Shown here: positions 53,901 through 62,645 of the stretch, in pieces | Numbering within the stretch: position 1 is the stretch's first letter | Layout: the number at the start of each line of letters is the position of its first letter | Assembly: GCF_002162375.1 (NCBI RefSeq) | Contig: NZ_CP021425.1 | Span: forward strand, 3,542,766 to 3,606,765 | DNA length: 64,000 nucleotides | DNA from: Oleiphilus messinensis | GTDB taxonomy: Bacteria > Pseudomonadota > Gammaproteobacteria > Pseudomonadales > Oleiphilaceae | Reading direction: 5' to 3' | The notes under the pieces: generated by a model | Database searches by the model: none | Seen by the model: only the letters and a program-made list of their open reading frames with translations | What the model was told of the DNA's origin: nothing | Position numbers and translations under genes: made by a program

Positions 53901-55444
53901 TGGGAGAACATTTATCGCGACCATCCCAAATTCCAAGGCAAAAAACCATCTGGCGTCAAATATTCGCCTATGGCGTTCGTGGACTTTTCTGGAAAATATT
54001 CTTGGCAACATGGCTGACGCTCCTCGGTGTAATACTCTTGACTGTTTTTTTAGTGCAATCGTTTCCAACCGTCTCGCATCCCACTTTCCGGGAAAAGCAC
54101 AGCGAAGTGCTTTCGATGTTGGTCAATGAATTAATACAAAAAACAGAGCAATCCAAATTACAGTTCGAGTACCCATACACACTTTCAAAACAAGAAATTG
54201 CGAAACTGGATGCAGTAATTCGGCAAAATGGATTGCCACCACCTGAGGAAATGATCGATTTACCACCTGGAGGTCTAAAACTCATCAGCTTCAAAATATT
54301 TGATGCGCACAATTCACTTTTGTTTTACTACCCATCACCGGTGAGTAATGCAGATCTTGATTATACTTTTCCATTTCAGAGTGCTTCAGGGCAACACTAC
54401 CGAATTGCTACCTTTTCGACACCTCCTTCACCCTTTTTGAGTAAATTATTCAAGCGTGCGGCTTCCATTCAGGCCGGTTTACTAGTTTTGGCGACCTTGC
54501 TACTAAGTCTGACATTGACATGGCTTATCACAAAGCCATTGATACAACTGGGCGAATTGGGCCGCCGTTATCTAAAACTGGAAAAGTACGATCAAGAACC
54601 TCTTAAACTTTTAGCTCGACGCGACGAAATTGGCGCACTGGGACGTGAGATTGCACATCTGATCAAAACAGTCGAAGAGCAAAAACAAAAAAAACAGGAA
54701 ATTTTAAATGACATGTTGCATGAAATTCGTACGCCCCTGTCCCGACTAAGAATGGCAACGTCACTGTTTGAACAAGACCCGACCTCTGAACTGGATGAAT
54801 TTCTCGTAAGAATCTATCAAGAGTTCGAACGTATGGAGACCTTAACACAACAGATCCTGGAGCAGTCCAGAGTTGAAGCCGCTGAAATTCAGAGCGAATT
54901 TCTGGATGTGAACAAGTTTCTGAGAGAACTTTTGCGAGATGTACAATTTGAATTTCAACAAGCATCAATTGATGCAAGCTTTCCCGATACTCCCCAGATA
55001 ATTACCGCCACCAATCGCGAACTATTGAGAAGAGCCACTGAAAATCTGCTTAGAAACGCCTGTAAATACTCCCCCCGTCACGAAAGCGTTTTCGTCGGCA
55101 TTACAAATCACGACTTTTATATTCGAATTTGCATCGACAATGCCGGGAAAGGGATCTCCACTCAGGACATTGAAAAGTTAATGACTCCTTTTTATCGGCT
55201 ATCAATCAGTCGATTTGAGTCCGGCTTCGGCCTGGGACTGGATATTGCTAAGCGTGCGATCGAATTTAACAACGGCAGGTTAACGCTCGAGAAAAGCAGC
55301 CGGGGAGGCTTACTCACAAAACTGGACCTCCCGGCTATTTCCCCAAATTACACCCCGGCATTCTCAACCCGACAGCAAAGGGACGAACGCACAGGTCACG
55401 AGTCGATAACAGCTGATTTTCGCAAGGCAGACAATCTACGATAA
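53900..55444 (+). CDS. Sensor histidine kinase (CpxA-like layout)
   Basis: 514 aa. First membrane helix at about 30-50 (IFLATWLTLLGVILLTVFLVQSF), periplasmic sensor of about 130 residues, second helix at about 190-212 (AGLLVLATLLLSLTLTWLITKPL), HAMP, HisKA with EILNDMLHEIRTPLSRLRMA and a HATPase with ENLLRNACKYSP, IDNAGKGIS and GFGLGLDIAKRAI. Its ATG overlaps the regulator stop by one base. The last 49 bases overlap tail-to-tail with the RTX protein gene on the other strand. The neighbouring RTX gene and its GTTAAG repeats may be targets of this system, by position only. Confidence 0.92.
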   Translation: MGEHLSRPSQIPRQKTIWRQIFAYGVRGLFWKIFLATWLTLLGVILLTVFLVQSFPTVSHPTFREKHSEVLSMLVNELIQKTEQSKLQFEYPYTLSKQEIAKLDAVIRQNGLPPPEEMIDLPPGGLKLISFKIFDAHNSLLFYYPSPVSNADLDYTFPFQSASGQHYRIATFSTPPSPFLSKLFKRAASIQAGLLVLATLLLSLTLTWLITKPLIQLGELGRRYLKLEKYDQEPLKLLARRDEIGALGREIAHLIKTVEEQKQKKQEILNDMLHEIRTPLSRLRMATSLFEQDPTSELDEFLVRIYQEFERMETLTQQILEQSRVEAAEIQSEFLDVNKFLRELLRDVQFEFQQASIDASFPDTPQIITATNRELLRRATENLLRNACKYSPRHESVFVGITNHDFYIRICIDNAGKGISTQDIEKLMTPFYRLSISRFESGFGLGLDIAKRAIEFNNGRLTLEKSSRGGLLTKLDLPAISPNYTPAFSTRQQRDERTGHESITADFRKADNLR

Positions 55445-58400
55445 TTCGCTTCCAAAACGCTACCGATAATTCGACTTGGCGGGACGCCCACAGCCAACGC
55501 CAGTGAACCCAGTCTATTATGTTCATGATTATCCGGATCACATCGATGTGCCATTTCCTGCGTCCAGGCTTTCGCCAACGGTATCATAACCTGTGTCAAT
55601 CTGGGATTACGGCGCATCGCTCTCACGAACGGGATTGCCCAGTAATGGTATCCTCGCAATACCGTTTTCCCGAGGAATTCACGGCCGTAATATTGATCCC
55701 ATTGGTATACCTCATCGGATATTTCGCCTATTTCATGCATGTAGGTGCAAATAACAGTGTTTCCGGAAGGCCCGTTTTCTGTCGTATTCGTATCACTTTG
55801 ATAGCTGAATCCACTTGCAATATCGCCATTGCTAACGCCTACTAGTTTGACTGTTGTATCACCCGCACTCACATAGGTATCACTGCCATCCGAGTATGAG
55901 GTTACAACCACATCGCCATCAAATGACAACGTATCGGAGTTACTGGAATAGTCTGTTATCGTGTCTGTGCCGTCGTCAGAGTCAAATTCAAATCGATCCT
56001 GGCCGCCACCACCAATTAAAGTATCGTTGCCGTTTGCTCCTCTCAAGGTATCACTGCCACTTCCGCCGTCGAGCGTGTCTGCATAATTACCGCCCCCACC
56101 ATTGAGGATGTCATTACCGGCCCCACCATAGAGTGTATTGGCAACCCAATGTCCCGTAATCGTATCGTCATAATCTGATCCAATAACGATTTCTACACCA
56201 CCGCCATCGTTATTTTTGAATTGGTCGATTCCTTCTGAATGGGTTATCTTGCTCCAGTTTACTGTCGAGCCTGACACACCGCTGGTAGATCGTGAATAAT
56301 CAACGGTATCGGTTCCTGAACCACCCCAGATTTCATTGCTGCCGCTGCCGCCGTAGAATATATCATTTCCAGATTCACCTTTGAGGATATCATTACCACC
56401 GGAACCACCCAGTACGTTATCACCACTGTTACCGGTGATCGTATCGGCAAACTCGGTGCCAATGATGTTCTCAATACTGTAGAGGCGATCTACTCCTTCT
56501 ACATTTTGATCACTGATAAAGCCATTGGCAGATACTAATGTATAAGTCCCATTCTGATCGGTAGCGGTTACGGATAGATCTATATTGACTCCTGCTCCGG
56601 AATTGGCATCCTCATAAGAAACAGTGTCAGACCCGTTGTCAGCAGATTCGTTGTAGCCACTGTTGTTATAGGCACTCTCCCCCCCAAAGAAATAGTTAAT
56701 GCCACCACCGCCATAAAATACATCATCGCCGGTGTAACCATAAAAGTAATCATTACCGTCATTCTGGGGCGACCAGCTATCAGTAGTTTCCTTTTGATAA
56801 CCGTAAAGCACATCTCCATAGTTGGTACCATACATGCCCTCGTCAGAGTTACCATAGAGATCTTCATAGTAGGATCCAGAAAAAGCCCCCAAAATCATGT
56901 AACGACCAGACAGATTTCCAAGACTGGCTTTCACATCGTCCGACAAATCAGCGTACAAATCACTACTGCTAAAGATTGAACCACTGTCATCTCCGCCATA
57001 GGTAACCGCATCATTTTCAATAATCAGTGCCGAATCGAGTAAAGCTTTTCCATAAAAATTCTGGGCAGAATCACTGATGCTGCTGTCATAGTAAACTTTG
57101 GCGAGTCGTCCATTTCCATTCACATAATCCAAGGCAAATGCCGAGTTGCCAATACCATCGGTGGTAATGTCGATATTAATGTTTCCCGTGCTGGCCAGCG
57201 GAACAATGAATACATCTTCTCGCGGATTAAAATCGGTAATCGTCGCGTAATGTGCCGCAGTTGCATCCTCCACAGTTTGATAATTACCGGATTCATCATT
57301 CAATACCGCTTTGAGCACATCAAAGGCCATCGGCACAATTTCTTTGGTAATTTTGGTGCCAGAGAGCGTGAACAAAAGATCCGTAAAATCACCCGCCATG
57401 CTTAGAGCCAGGTTACCGAAGTTAAAATCAGAGTCATAACCTGTTGTGGTTGGGTGGGTAATTATACCGGTATAAAACGTATCTGCACCGGATCCCCCGG
57501 TAATCACATCATCATCACTGCCATCGCTGAGATCACCAGTGAAGATTAAATCGTTTCCGGCACCACCGTTGATGGTATCAGAACCATCACCACCATCAAT
57601 GTAGTCATCACCACTGCCACCATTTATTGTCTCTTCTTGAGCTCGAAGCCAAGTGTAGATATCATTATTGCCATCTTCCCACTTTTTCTTCGTATCCGTA
57701 GCACCTATTATAATATCGTCGCCACTTGTACCATTTACCTCACCATAGTACTCGTAGTATTTTGTTTTATTCCCAATGAAATCACTCCAGGTACGATCAT
57801 GCTTTAAGGTGTTCTCAAAATAGGTGCTACTCATGGAGTAAGGGGTATCAATAGTCTTGAGAATATATTTCCAGGTTGTAGCATAGGGACCACCAATATC
57901 GCCAGAGTCCCAGACTTTGGTACTGGCTTCAGCCAACACGGTCTGTCCATCGACTGTTAGTGTCAGTGAATCATCTTCAGCATGTAACTCAGCAACCACC
58001 TCATCACTCATTTCCTGACCGAGTACAAGTTTGGCAAAAATACGACCTTCATCGCCCTTACTATCACTTTTGTTGATCAAGGCATCAATGGCATGACCTA
58101 TTTCCTCCAGAACAACCGCAACCTGTTGTGTGTCGTTTGCATCGCCGTAAAACGTATCGGAAATAAAAATCGCGTTTAATGACTCAACATAAACCCCATC
58201 GGCTCCCTGCAATTCCAAACCGGATCGCAGCTCAATACTGGGAAGGCTGCTAAAATTACCATTCCGGTATTGATCTATGAGGGATTCAAAAATAATCGCA
58301 TCGTAATTTTCCCCAAACGCTACGGTGAATACTTTTGTATCAAATACATCTTTAGCAACAAAATCCTGCAGCGCATTTTGAGCACGCAATAGCGTATCAG

Positions 58401-58467
58401 ATAGCAGCGCTTTCCCATGGGAAGGGCCACTAATGGGATCAACAAGCAATGATCGAGAGGGTCGCAT
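55396..58467 (-). CDS. RTX-type calcium-binding repeat protein with EEIGH motif and unusual C-terminal domain
   Basis: 1023 aa from the ATG at 58467, which has AAGGAGAA before it; a start 19 codons upstream has none. N-terminal 200 residues contain VVLEEIGHAIDALIN (EEIGHAID at 121-128) and GDEGRIFAKLVLG, a pattern seen in RTX proteins that looks like a HExxH-related helix. The middle carries many GGxGxDxxx nonapeptides (for example INGGSGDDYIDGGDGSD, LYGGAGNDILNGGGGN), binding calcium in a beta-roll. Beyond these, the last 125 residues (CTYMHEIGEISDEVYQWDQ, GYHYWAIPFVRAM, AWTQEMAHR) are a separate helical domain also found at the end of some other repeat proteins; they replace a classic type I secretion signal. 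No hlyB/hlyD is near. Confidence 0.85.
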   Translation of the reverse strand: MRPSRSLLVDPISGPSHGKALLSDTLLRAQNALQDFVAKDVFDTKVFTVAFGENYDAIIFESLIDQYRNGNFSSLPSIELRSGLELQGADGVYVESLNAIFISDTFYGDANDTQQVAVVLEEIGHAIDALINKSDSKGDEGRIFAKLVLGQEMSDEVVAELHAEDDSLTLTVDGQTVLAEASTKVWDSGDIGGPYATTWKYILKTIDTPYSMSSTYFENTLKHDRTWSDFIGNKTKYYEYYGEVNGTSGDDIIIGATDTKKKWEDGNNDIYTWLRAQEETINGGSGDDYIDGGDGSDTINGGAGNDLIFTGDLSDGSDDDVITGGSGADTFYTGIITHPTTTGYDSDFNFGNLALSMAGDFTDLLFTLSGTKITKEIVPMAFDVLKAVLNDESGNYQTVEDATAAHYATITDFNPREDVFIVPLASTGNINIDITTDGIGNSAFALDYVNGNGRLAKVYYDSSISDSAQNFYGKALLDSALIIENDAVTYGGDDSGSIFSSSDLYADLSDDVKASLGNLSGRYMILGAFSGSYYEDLYGNSDEGMYGTNYGDVLYGYQKETTDSWSPQNDGNDYFYGYTGDDVFYGGGGINYFFGGESAYNNSGYNESADNGSDTVSYEDANSGAGVNIDLSVTATDQNGTYTLVSANGFISDQNVEGVDRLYSIENIIGTEFADTITGNSGDNVLGGSGGNDILKGESGNDIFYGGSGSNEIWGGSGTDTVDYSRSTSGVSGSTVNWSKITHSEGIDQFKNNDGGGVEIVIGSDYDDTITGHWVANTLYGGAGNDILNGGGGNYADTLDGGSGSDTLRGANGNDTLIGGGGQDRFEFDSDDGTDTITDYSSNSDTLSFDGDVVVTSYSDGSDTYVSAGDTTVKLVGVSNGDIASGFSYQSDTNTTENGPSGNTVICTYMHEIGEISDEVYQWDQYYGREFLGKTVLRGYHYWAIPFVRAMRRNPRLTQVMIPLAKAWTQEMAHRCDPDNHEHNRLGSLALAVGVPPSRIIGSVLEANYRRLSALRKSAVIDS

Positions 58468-58792
58468 GTACTTTTCTCCTTGGCAATCAATTATCAGGTT
58501 TCCTGAGTTAGCGATACTCTGCACCGTCAGAGTCAGAGCATGCAGTGTTATAAAGGAGCGAAATGCTAACGGATCACTTTGTTAAGAAAAGTTAAGATCG
58601 AGGGGAATTTTTCATTGCTTAGATGCAAAATCAGGATTTGTTAAGGTCAACTCTGAACTTTACAACTTTTTTGTGTTCCCATCTTTTTAAAACCCTGTTA
58701 CGCAATGCCAAAATCCGATCTAAACTGATTTCAATCCAGAGAGTGCAGTTCCCTTCAAGGATACTTTTTAATCGCCCTACAGGAGACCTCCC
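58468..58792. promoter_or_regulatory. Divergent region with GTTAAG repeats
   Basis: 325 bases. GTTAAG occurs at 58581-58586 and 58591-58596, one helical turn apart, and again at 58640-58645, the spacing typical of OmpR/PhoB-type regulator half-sites. It lies about 110 bases upstream of the RTX start and about 150-200 bases upstream of the sugar-dehydrogenase gene at 58793, whose ribosome site AGGAGA is near 58783. No clear -35/-10 pair. Confidence 0.45.
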
Positions 58793-61093
58793 ATGTATCA
58801 CTCCCCTATTCAGAACTCTGCTACCTTTAGCTACAAACTATGCCATTTGCCGCTAATTCTCGGTGCACTCATGTCGGGCCAGAGTATTGCAGACTCTATC
58901 AGCACCAGTTTCGAATTCAGTGGCGATAGCAGTGGATTTGTGCTTGGCTCCACACCTGAAACGCTTTCGTTTACGGGTGGGCAGGCGCAGAGTATTGGTA
59001 TTTTTTCACTCTACCATTCAGGAAGTAACGCCTGGATGATTGCACCGGGAGAAACCGGCTCAATTTTATTTGAAACCGCCCCGGAGACCTTAAAATTTTT
59101 CATTCGAGACCAAAGCAGCAACACGGGTGGCGAACTCGAAATCAGGGATGAGGACGATAACCTGGTTCTACAGGTGACCGCCACAGCCAATCAATGGACA
59201 GAAATCCATTTAACCGATGAAGACAGCACAAATATACGTGAGGTTATTCTGAGAAATACCGGTAATAATGGCTTTGCTGTACTTGATGATCTTACTTATA
59301 CCGCACAAGTCAACACTCCGTCCCCCGATGGAGAGCCATTAAGCAACCCGATTCCGATGTCAATTCCGATGGGGATGCAACCCTTGCGTCTGGAGCCCCT
59401 CAGCACCAATTTAATAGCGCCAAACCACGGTACATTTGCTCCAGGATGGCCCGAACATCTCATTGTAACGGATCAAACTGGCCAGATTTGGGCAGTGCAT
59501 ACAACTCAGGGCACATCCGAATTACTTCTGGATTTATCCGATTCTCTAGTCACCCTAGGGGTCGCCGGAAACAACAGTTTTGATGAACGAGGCTTACTCG
59601 GCCTGGCCTTTCATCCGGAGTTTCAAACAAACGGAAAGCTTTACACGTATACCTCTGAACCCGCGACGCAAACTTCTGATTTCGCTCTAAGCGGCGCAAC
59701 CGCAAACCATCAATCAATTATATCGGAGTGGACCATTACAGATCCGATGACCCCCGCATCCGTGATCAACCCCGACTCAAAACAGCCCCTATTACGCATC
59801 GACCAACCTCAGTTTAATCACGACGGAGGCGCAATCGCATTTGGCCCGGATAACATGCTTTATATCGCACTAGGAGATGGTGGCCAGGCGGATGACCAAG
59901 GTGACGGTCATTCAAGTCTGGGCAACGGGCAAGATAAGACAACCCCCCTTGGTAGTATCCTTAGGATTGATGTAGACGGGTCGAATGGACGAAACGGAAA
60001 CTATGGAATTCCAACAGACAATCCATTTCTAGATGACCGAGATGCACTTGACGAGATTTTTGCCTACGGTCTGCGCAACCCTTTCCGTATGTCTTTTGAT
60101 CGCTTAACCGGTGAACTCATTGCCGCGGATGTTGGCCAAAATGACATAGAAGAAATTAATGTAATTCAATCCGGCGGTAACTATGGCTGGAATTTACGGG
60201 AAGGCAGCTTTCAATTCAATCCTAACGACACTGACCCGGGTTTTGTCAGCCCTGTAACCACACCAAATGAAAATTTAATTAATCCCATTGCAGAATATGA
60301 TCATGATGAAGGCATTGCGATAATCGGAGGCTTTGTCAATCGAGGCAACGATGCCGAGACGCTCTCTGGTCGGTACCTGTTTGGTGATTATCTGGGTCGC
60401 ATGTTTCACTTAACTGAGTTCAATACAATCAATGAAGTACAAATCGAAAACCGACCGGCTGGACTCAATGAACGTATCCTTGGATTCGGAGAAGATATAA
60501 ATGGCACACTCTATTTAATGACCAATACCACCGGTACGCCATTTGGGTCAACTGGCCGTATCTATAAATTAGCAAATGCCATTACTGACGGTAGTTATGA
60601 GCAGTTGGTCCAGCTTATCTACATTGCATTTTACGGGAGACCCGCCGATCCGGCTGGACTCAGTTTTTGGGCATCAGAACTGGCAAACAACCAAGGGGAC
60701 TTAACTGCAATAATTGAATTCTTCGGTTCCTCTGTGGAGTTTACGGAACGTTTCGGTCAGTTTGACAGTACAGCACTAATCAACAATCTCTTTAGCCAGA
60801 TCTTCAGCCGAGAAGCAGATTCAGGCGGACTGGCTTTTTACGATGAACTGTTTACTTCAGGACAGCTCAGCTTGCAGCAGATTTCACTGGATATATTAAA
60901 TGGAGCCCAAGGGAACGATGCGCAGATTATCGCAAATAAATTGAGCGTTGCGGTCTATTTTACAAACGCCGTCGAAACCGGCTCTCTTTCGTATGATAGT
61001 GAGAATATCAGTGTAATTGTAGATATCATGAACGCTGTAACAGACAATCCACAATCGGGGATAGATGCCATTAATGGCTCGACAGCTTTTTAA
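58793..61093 (+). CDS. Secreted PQQ-type sugar (sorbosone/glucose) dehydrogenase-like protein with DUF4214 tail
   Basis: 766 aa. Signal peptide at about 15-33 (LCHLPLILGALMSGQSIADS), a lectin-like beta-sandwich (about 35-170), then a six-bladed propeller of the soluble glucose/sorbosone dehydrogenase and HHIP type (about 205-570): ERGLLGLAFHPEF, FNHDGGAIAFGPDNMLYIALGDGGQADDQ, GSILRIDVDGSNG, EIFAYGLRNPFRMSFD, GDVGQN-like ADVGQNDIEEIN and GGNYGWNLREG. Residues about 600-720 (LVQLIYIAFYGRPADPAGLSFW, LFSQIFSREADSGGLAFYDELF) are a DUF4214 domain, often found in surface-layer or RTX-associated exported proteins. Substrate unknown; likely periplasmic or extracellular. Confidence 0.87.
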   Translation: MYHSPIQNSATFSYKLCHLPLILGALMSGQSIADSISTSFEFSGDSSGFVLGSTPETLSFTGGQAQSIGIFSLYHSGSNAWMIAPGETGSILFETAPETLKFFIRDQSSNTGGELEIRDEDDNLVLQVTATANQWTEIHLTDEDSTNIREVILRNTGNNGFAVLDDLTYTAQVNTPSPDGEPLSNPIPMSIPMGMQPLRLEPLSTNLIAPNHGTFAPGWPEHLIVTDQTGQIWAVHTTQGTSELLLDLSDSLVTLGVAGNNSFDERGLLGLAFHPEFQTNGKLYTYTSEPATQTSDFALSGATANHQSIISEWTITDPMTPASVINPDSKQPLLRIDQPQFNHDGGAIAFGPDNMLYIALGDGGQADDQGDGHSSLGNGQDKTTPLGSILRIDVDGSNGRNGNYGIPTDNPFLDDRDALDEIFAYGLRNPFRMSFDRLTGELIAADVGQNDIEEINVIQSGGNYGWNLREGSFQFNPNDTDPGFVSPVTTPNENLINPIAEYDHDEGIAIIGGFVNRGNDAETLSGRYLFGDYLGRMFHLTEFNTINEVQIENRPAGLNERILGFGEDINGTLYLMTNTTGTPFGSTGRIYKLANAITDGSYEQLVQLIYIAFYGRPADPAGLSFWASELANNQGDLTAIIEFFGSSVEFTERFGQFDSTALINNLFSQIFSREADSGGLAFYDELFTSGQLSLQQISLDILNGAQGNDAQIIANKLSVAVYFTNAVETGSLSYDSENISVIVDIMNAVTDNPQSGIDAINGSTAF

Positions 61094-61120
61094 CCGTGAG
61101 TATTGGAACGGTATAAGGCC

Positions 61121-61906
61121 CTATTCCGCCTCCACGTCATACTTATCCTTGATTTCAGCCACAATTATCTTTTCTTGTTCCATGAAGTGGTTGAATTCTG
61201 TGATGAGCTGGGGGTATTTGATTGTGGAGAAATAATAAGAACTTCGAACATGGGGCAACGCCGGGTCGAAGACCAGACTATTCGGTTTTTTTAGAACCGT
61301 TTTGAGTTGATATCGTGCCACGGCAGTATTCAGAAATGCACCATCAATCCATTTAAGCAGCACTTGCTGTAATACGCCATCTGGCGTGTTGTTTTCTGCA
61401 ATCCGGACCTGTCCTTTCTCGATCAGTGCTCTCAGATCCGGCTTCGGCGTAAACCCTCGCAGCGTACCCAATACCCTGAGTTGCGAGGGCCCCTTCCCTC
61501 GGTTTTCGGGCAGCACCATAACCCCTGAAATATAATCGACGATCGGCGTTGAATAGGTAACCCCTAAACCTTTTTTCACGCGGGCTTTCCAGTATGGGTT
61601 GTCAGGATATTTGAAGTCTACAGTTCTTTCATTCAGAAATTCTACAAACAAACGAGCGATAGGTAATCGTCGATAGGTGAAGACATAGCCTTTGGATTTC
61701 GCAAATGAATCCAGCAACTCTCTGGCAAACCCAGCATATTCATCATTTTCAGTTCCGAAGTAGGGATAGAAATCAATACTCTCTACGCCGATTACATACT
61801 TCGTTTGGGCCTGGGCAATACTCCAACTGGCACTCAATAATAACAAAATTCCAGCCAGTAGTTTGAATGAAACCGGAAGCAATGGAATCAAAAGAAACCC
61901 AGTCAC
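61121..61906 (-). CDS. Periplasmic solute-binding protein (SBP family 3-like)
   Basis: 261 aa, GTG start with GGAG eight bases upstream. Signal peptide (FKLLAGILLLLSASWSIAQAQ) and a two-lobed binding fold: YVIGVESIDFYPYFGTENDEYAGFARELLDSFAKSKG, RRLPIARLFVEFLNERTVDFKYP, LGTLRGFTPKPDLRALIEKGQVRIAENNTPDGVLQQVL. The usual D-G-x-x-P-E motif is weak, so it may act as a sensor or in an orphan role. No ABC transporter genes follow, so it stands alone; convergent with the sugar-dehydrogenase gene. Confidence 0.8.
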   Translation of the reverse strand: MTGFLLIPLLPVSFKLLAGILLLLSASWSIAQAQTKYVIGVESIDFYPYFGTENDEYAGFARELLDSFAKSKGYVFTYRRLPIARLFVEFLNERTVDFKYPDNPYWKARVKKGLGVTYSTPIVDYISGVMVLPENRGKGPSQLRVLGTLRGFTPKPDLRALIEKGQVRIAENNTPDGVLQQVLLKWIDGAFLNTAVARYQLKTVLKKPNSLVFDPALPHVRSSYYFSTIKYPQLITEFNHFMEQEKIIVAEIKDKYDVEAE

Positions 61907-62127
61907 AATAATACTCCACGTAAGTCACACCGCATTCAACACCGTATACACAGTCTAGTTGAATTATCGAAAGAAGGATTACCCGGAGACACAGCGCTTT
62001 ACCGGGACACGGCTAAAGACTTGAACAAAAAAATTCACTGGCTATTTCCCATACCGCACATTGACTTCAAGTCGACTTTAAGTTGTAGGCTATCAACCAT
62101 TCCAAGACACAAACTAGGGAGAGAGAT

Positions 62128-62619
62128 ATGAATACTCTACTTTACATACTGACGATTGGTATCGGTGCCACGGTGGTGATGGATCTATGGGGCGCGCTCC
62201 GCAAACCACTTCTGGGGATACCACCGGCAAACTACGGGATGGTTGGACGTTGGATTGGTCATATGACCAATGGTCGTTTTATTCACACTGCGATAGCACA
62301 ATCGTCTCCGATACCTGGCGAACATATCATCGGCTGGGCCATCCACTACCTGACCGGGGTCGCCTTCGCAGGGCTACTGGTGGCGATATGGGGGAGCAAT
62401 TGGATACAGAATCCAAGTATAGGTCCCGCGCTTGCCGTAGGTATCGGTACCATTTTAGCCCCCTTCCTCCTGATGCAACCCGGAATGGGTGCAGGCATTG
62501 CGGCTTCCCGAACACCAAACCCAGCGGCATCGCGAATACAGAGTCTTATAACGCACGCGATTTTCGGGTTTGGTTTATTTCTGTCTGGTTACATCGTTCA
62601 GCTATTTTTACCTGAATAA
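62128..62619 (+). CDS. DUF2938 membrane protein
   Basis: 163 aa with four hydrophobic segments: LLYILTIGIGATVVMDLWGAL, IIGWAIHYLTGVAFAGLLVAIWG, LAVGIGTILAPFLLMQPGMGAGIA and LITHAIFGFGLFLSGYIVQLF. The order NYGMVGRWIGHM, then HYLTG-AFA, then LMQPGMGAG-AASRTPNP is the DUF2938 signature. Function unknown. GGGAGAG is placed before the ATG. Single gene. Confidence 0.9.
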   Translation: MNTLLYILTIGIGATVVMDLWGALRKPLLGIPPANYGMVGRWIGHMTNGRFIHTAIAQSSPIPGEHIIGWAIHYLTGVAFAGLLVAIWGSNWIQNPSIGPALAVGIGTILAPFLLMQPGMGAGIAASRTPNPAASRIQSLITHAIFGFGLFLSGYIVQLFLPE

Positions 62620-62645
62620 CACGGGCGAAGCCCTTGTATAACCGA

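Noticed and set aside
55980-57620. Repetitive DNA that could suggest an array
   Set aside because: It encodes the GGxGxD nonapeptides of the RTX protein; periodicity follows the protein repeat.
62187-62615. 142-codon frame overlapping the DUF2938 gene
   Set aside because: It is an out-of-frame shadow; the overlapping frame has clear DUF2938 motifs and membrane segments.
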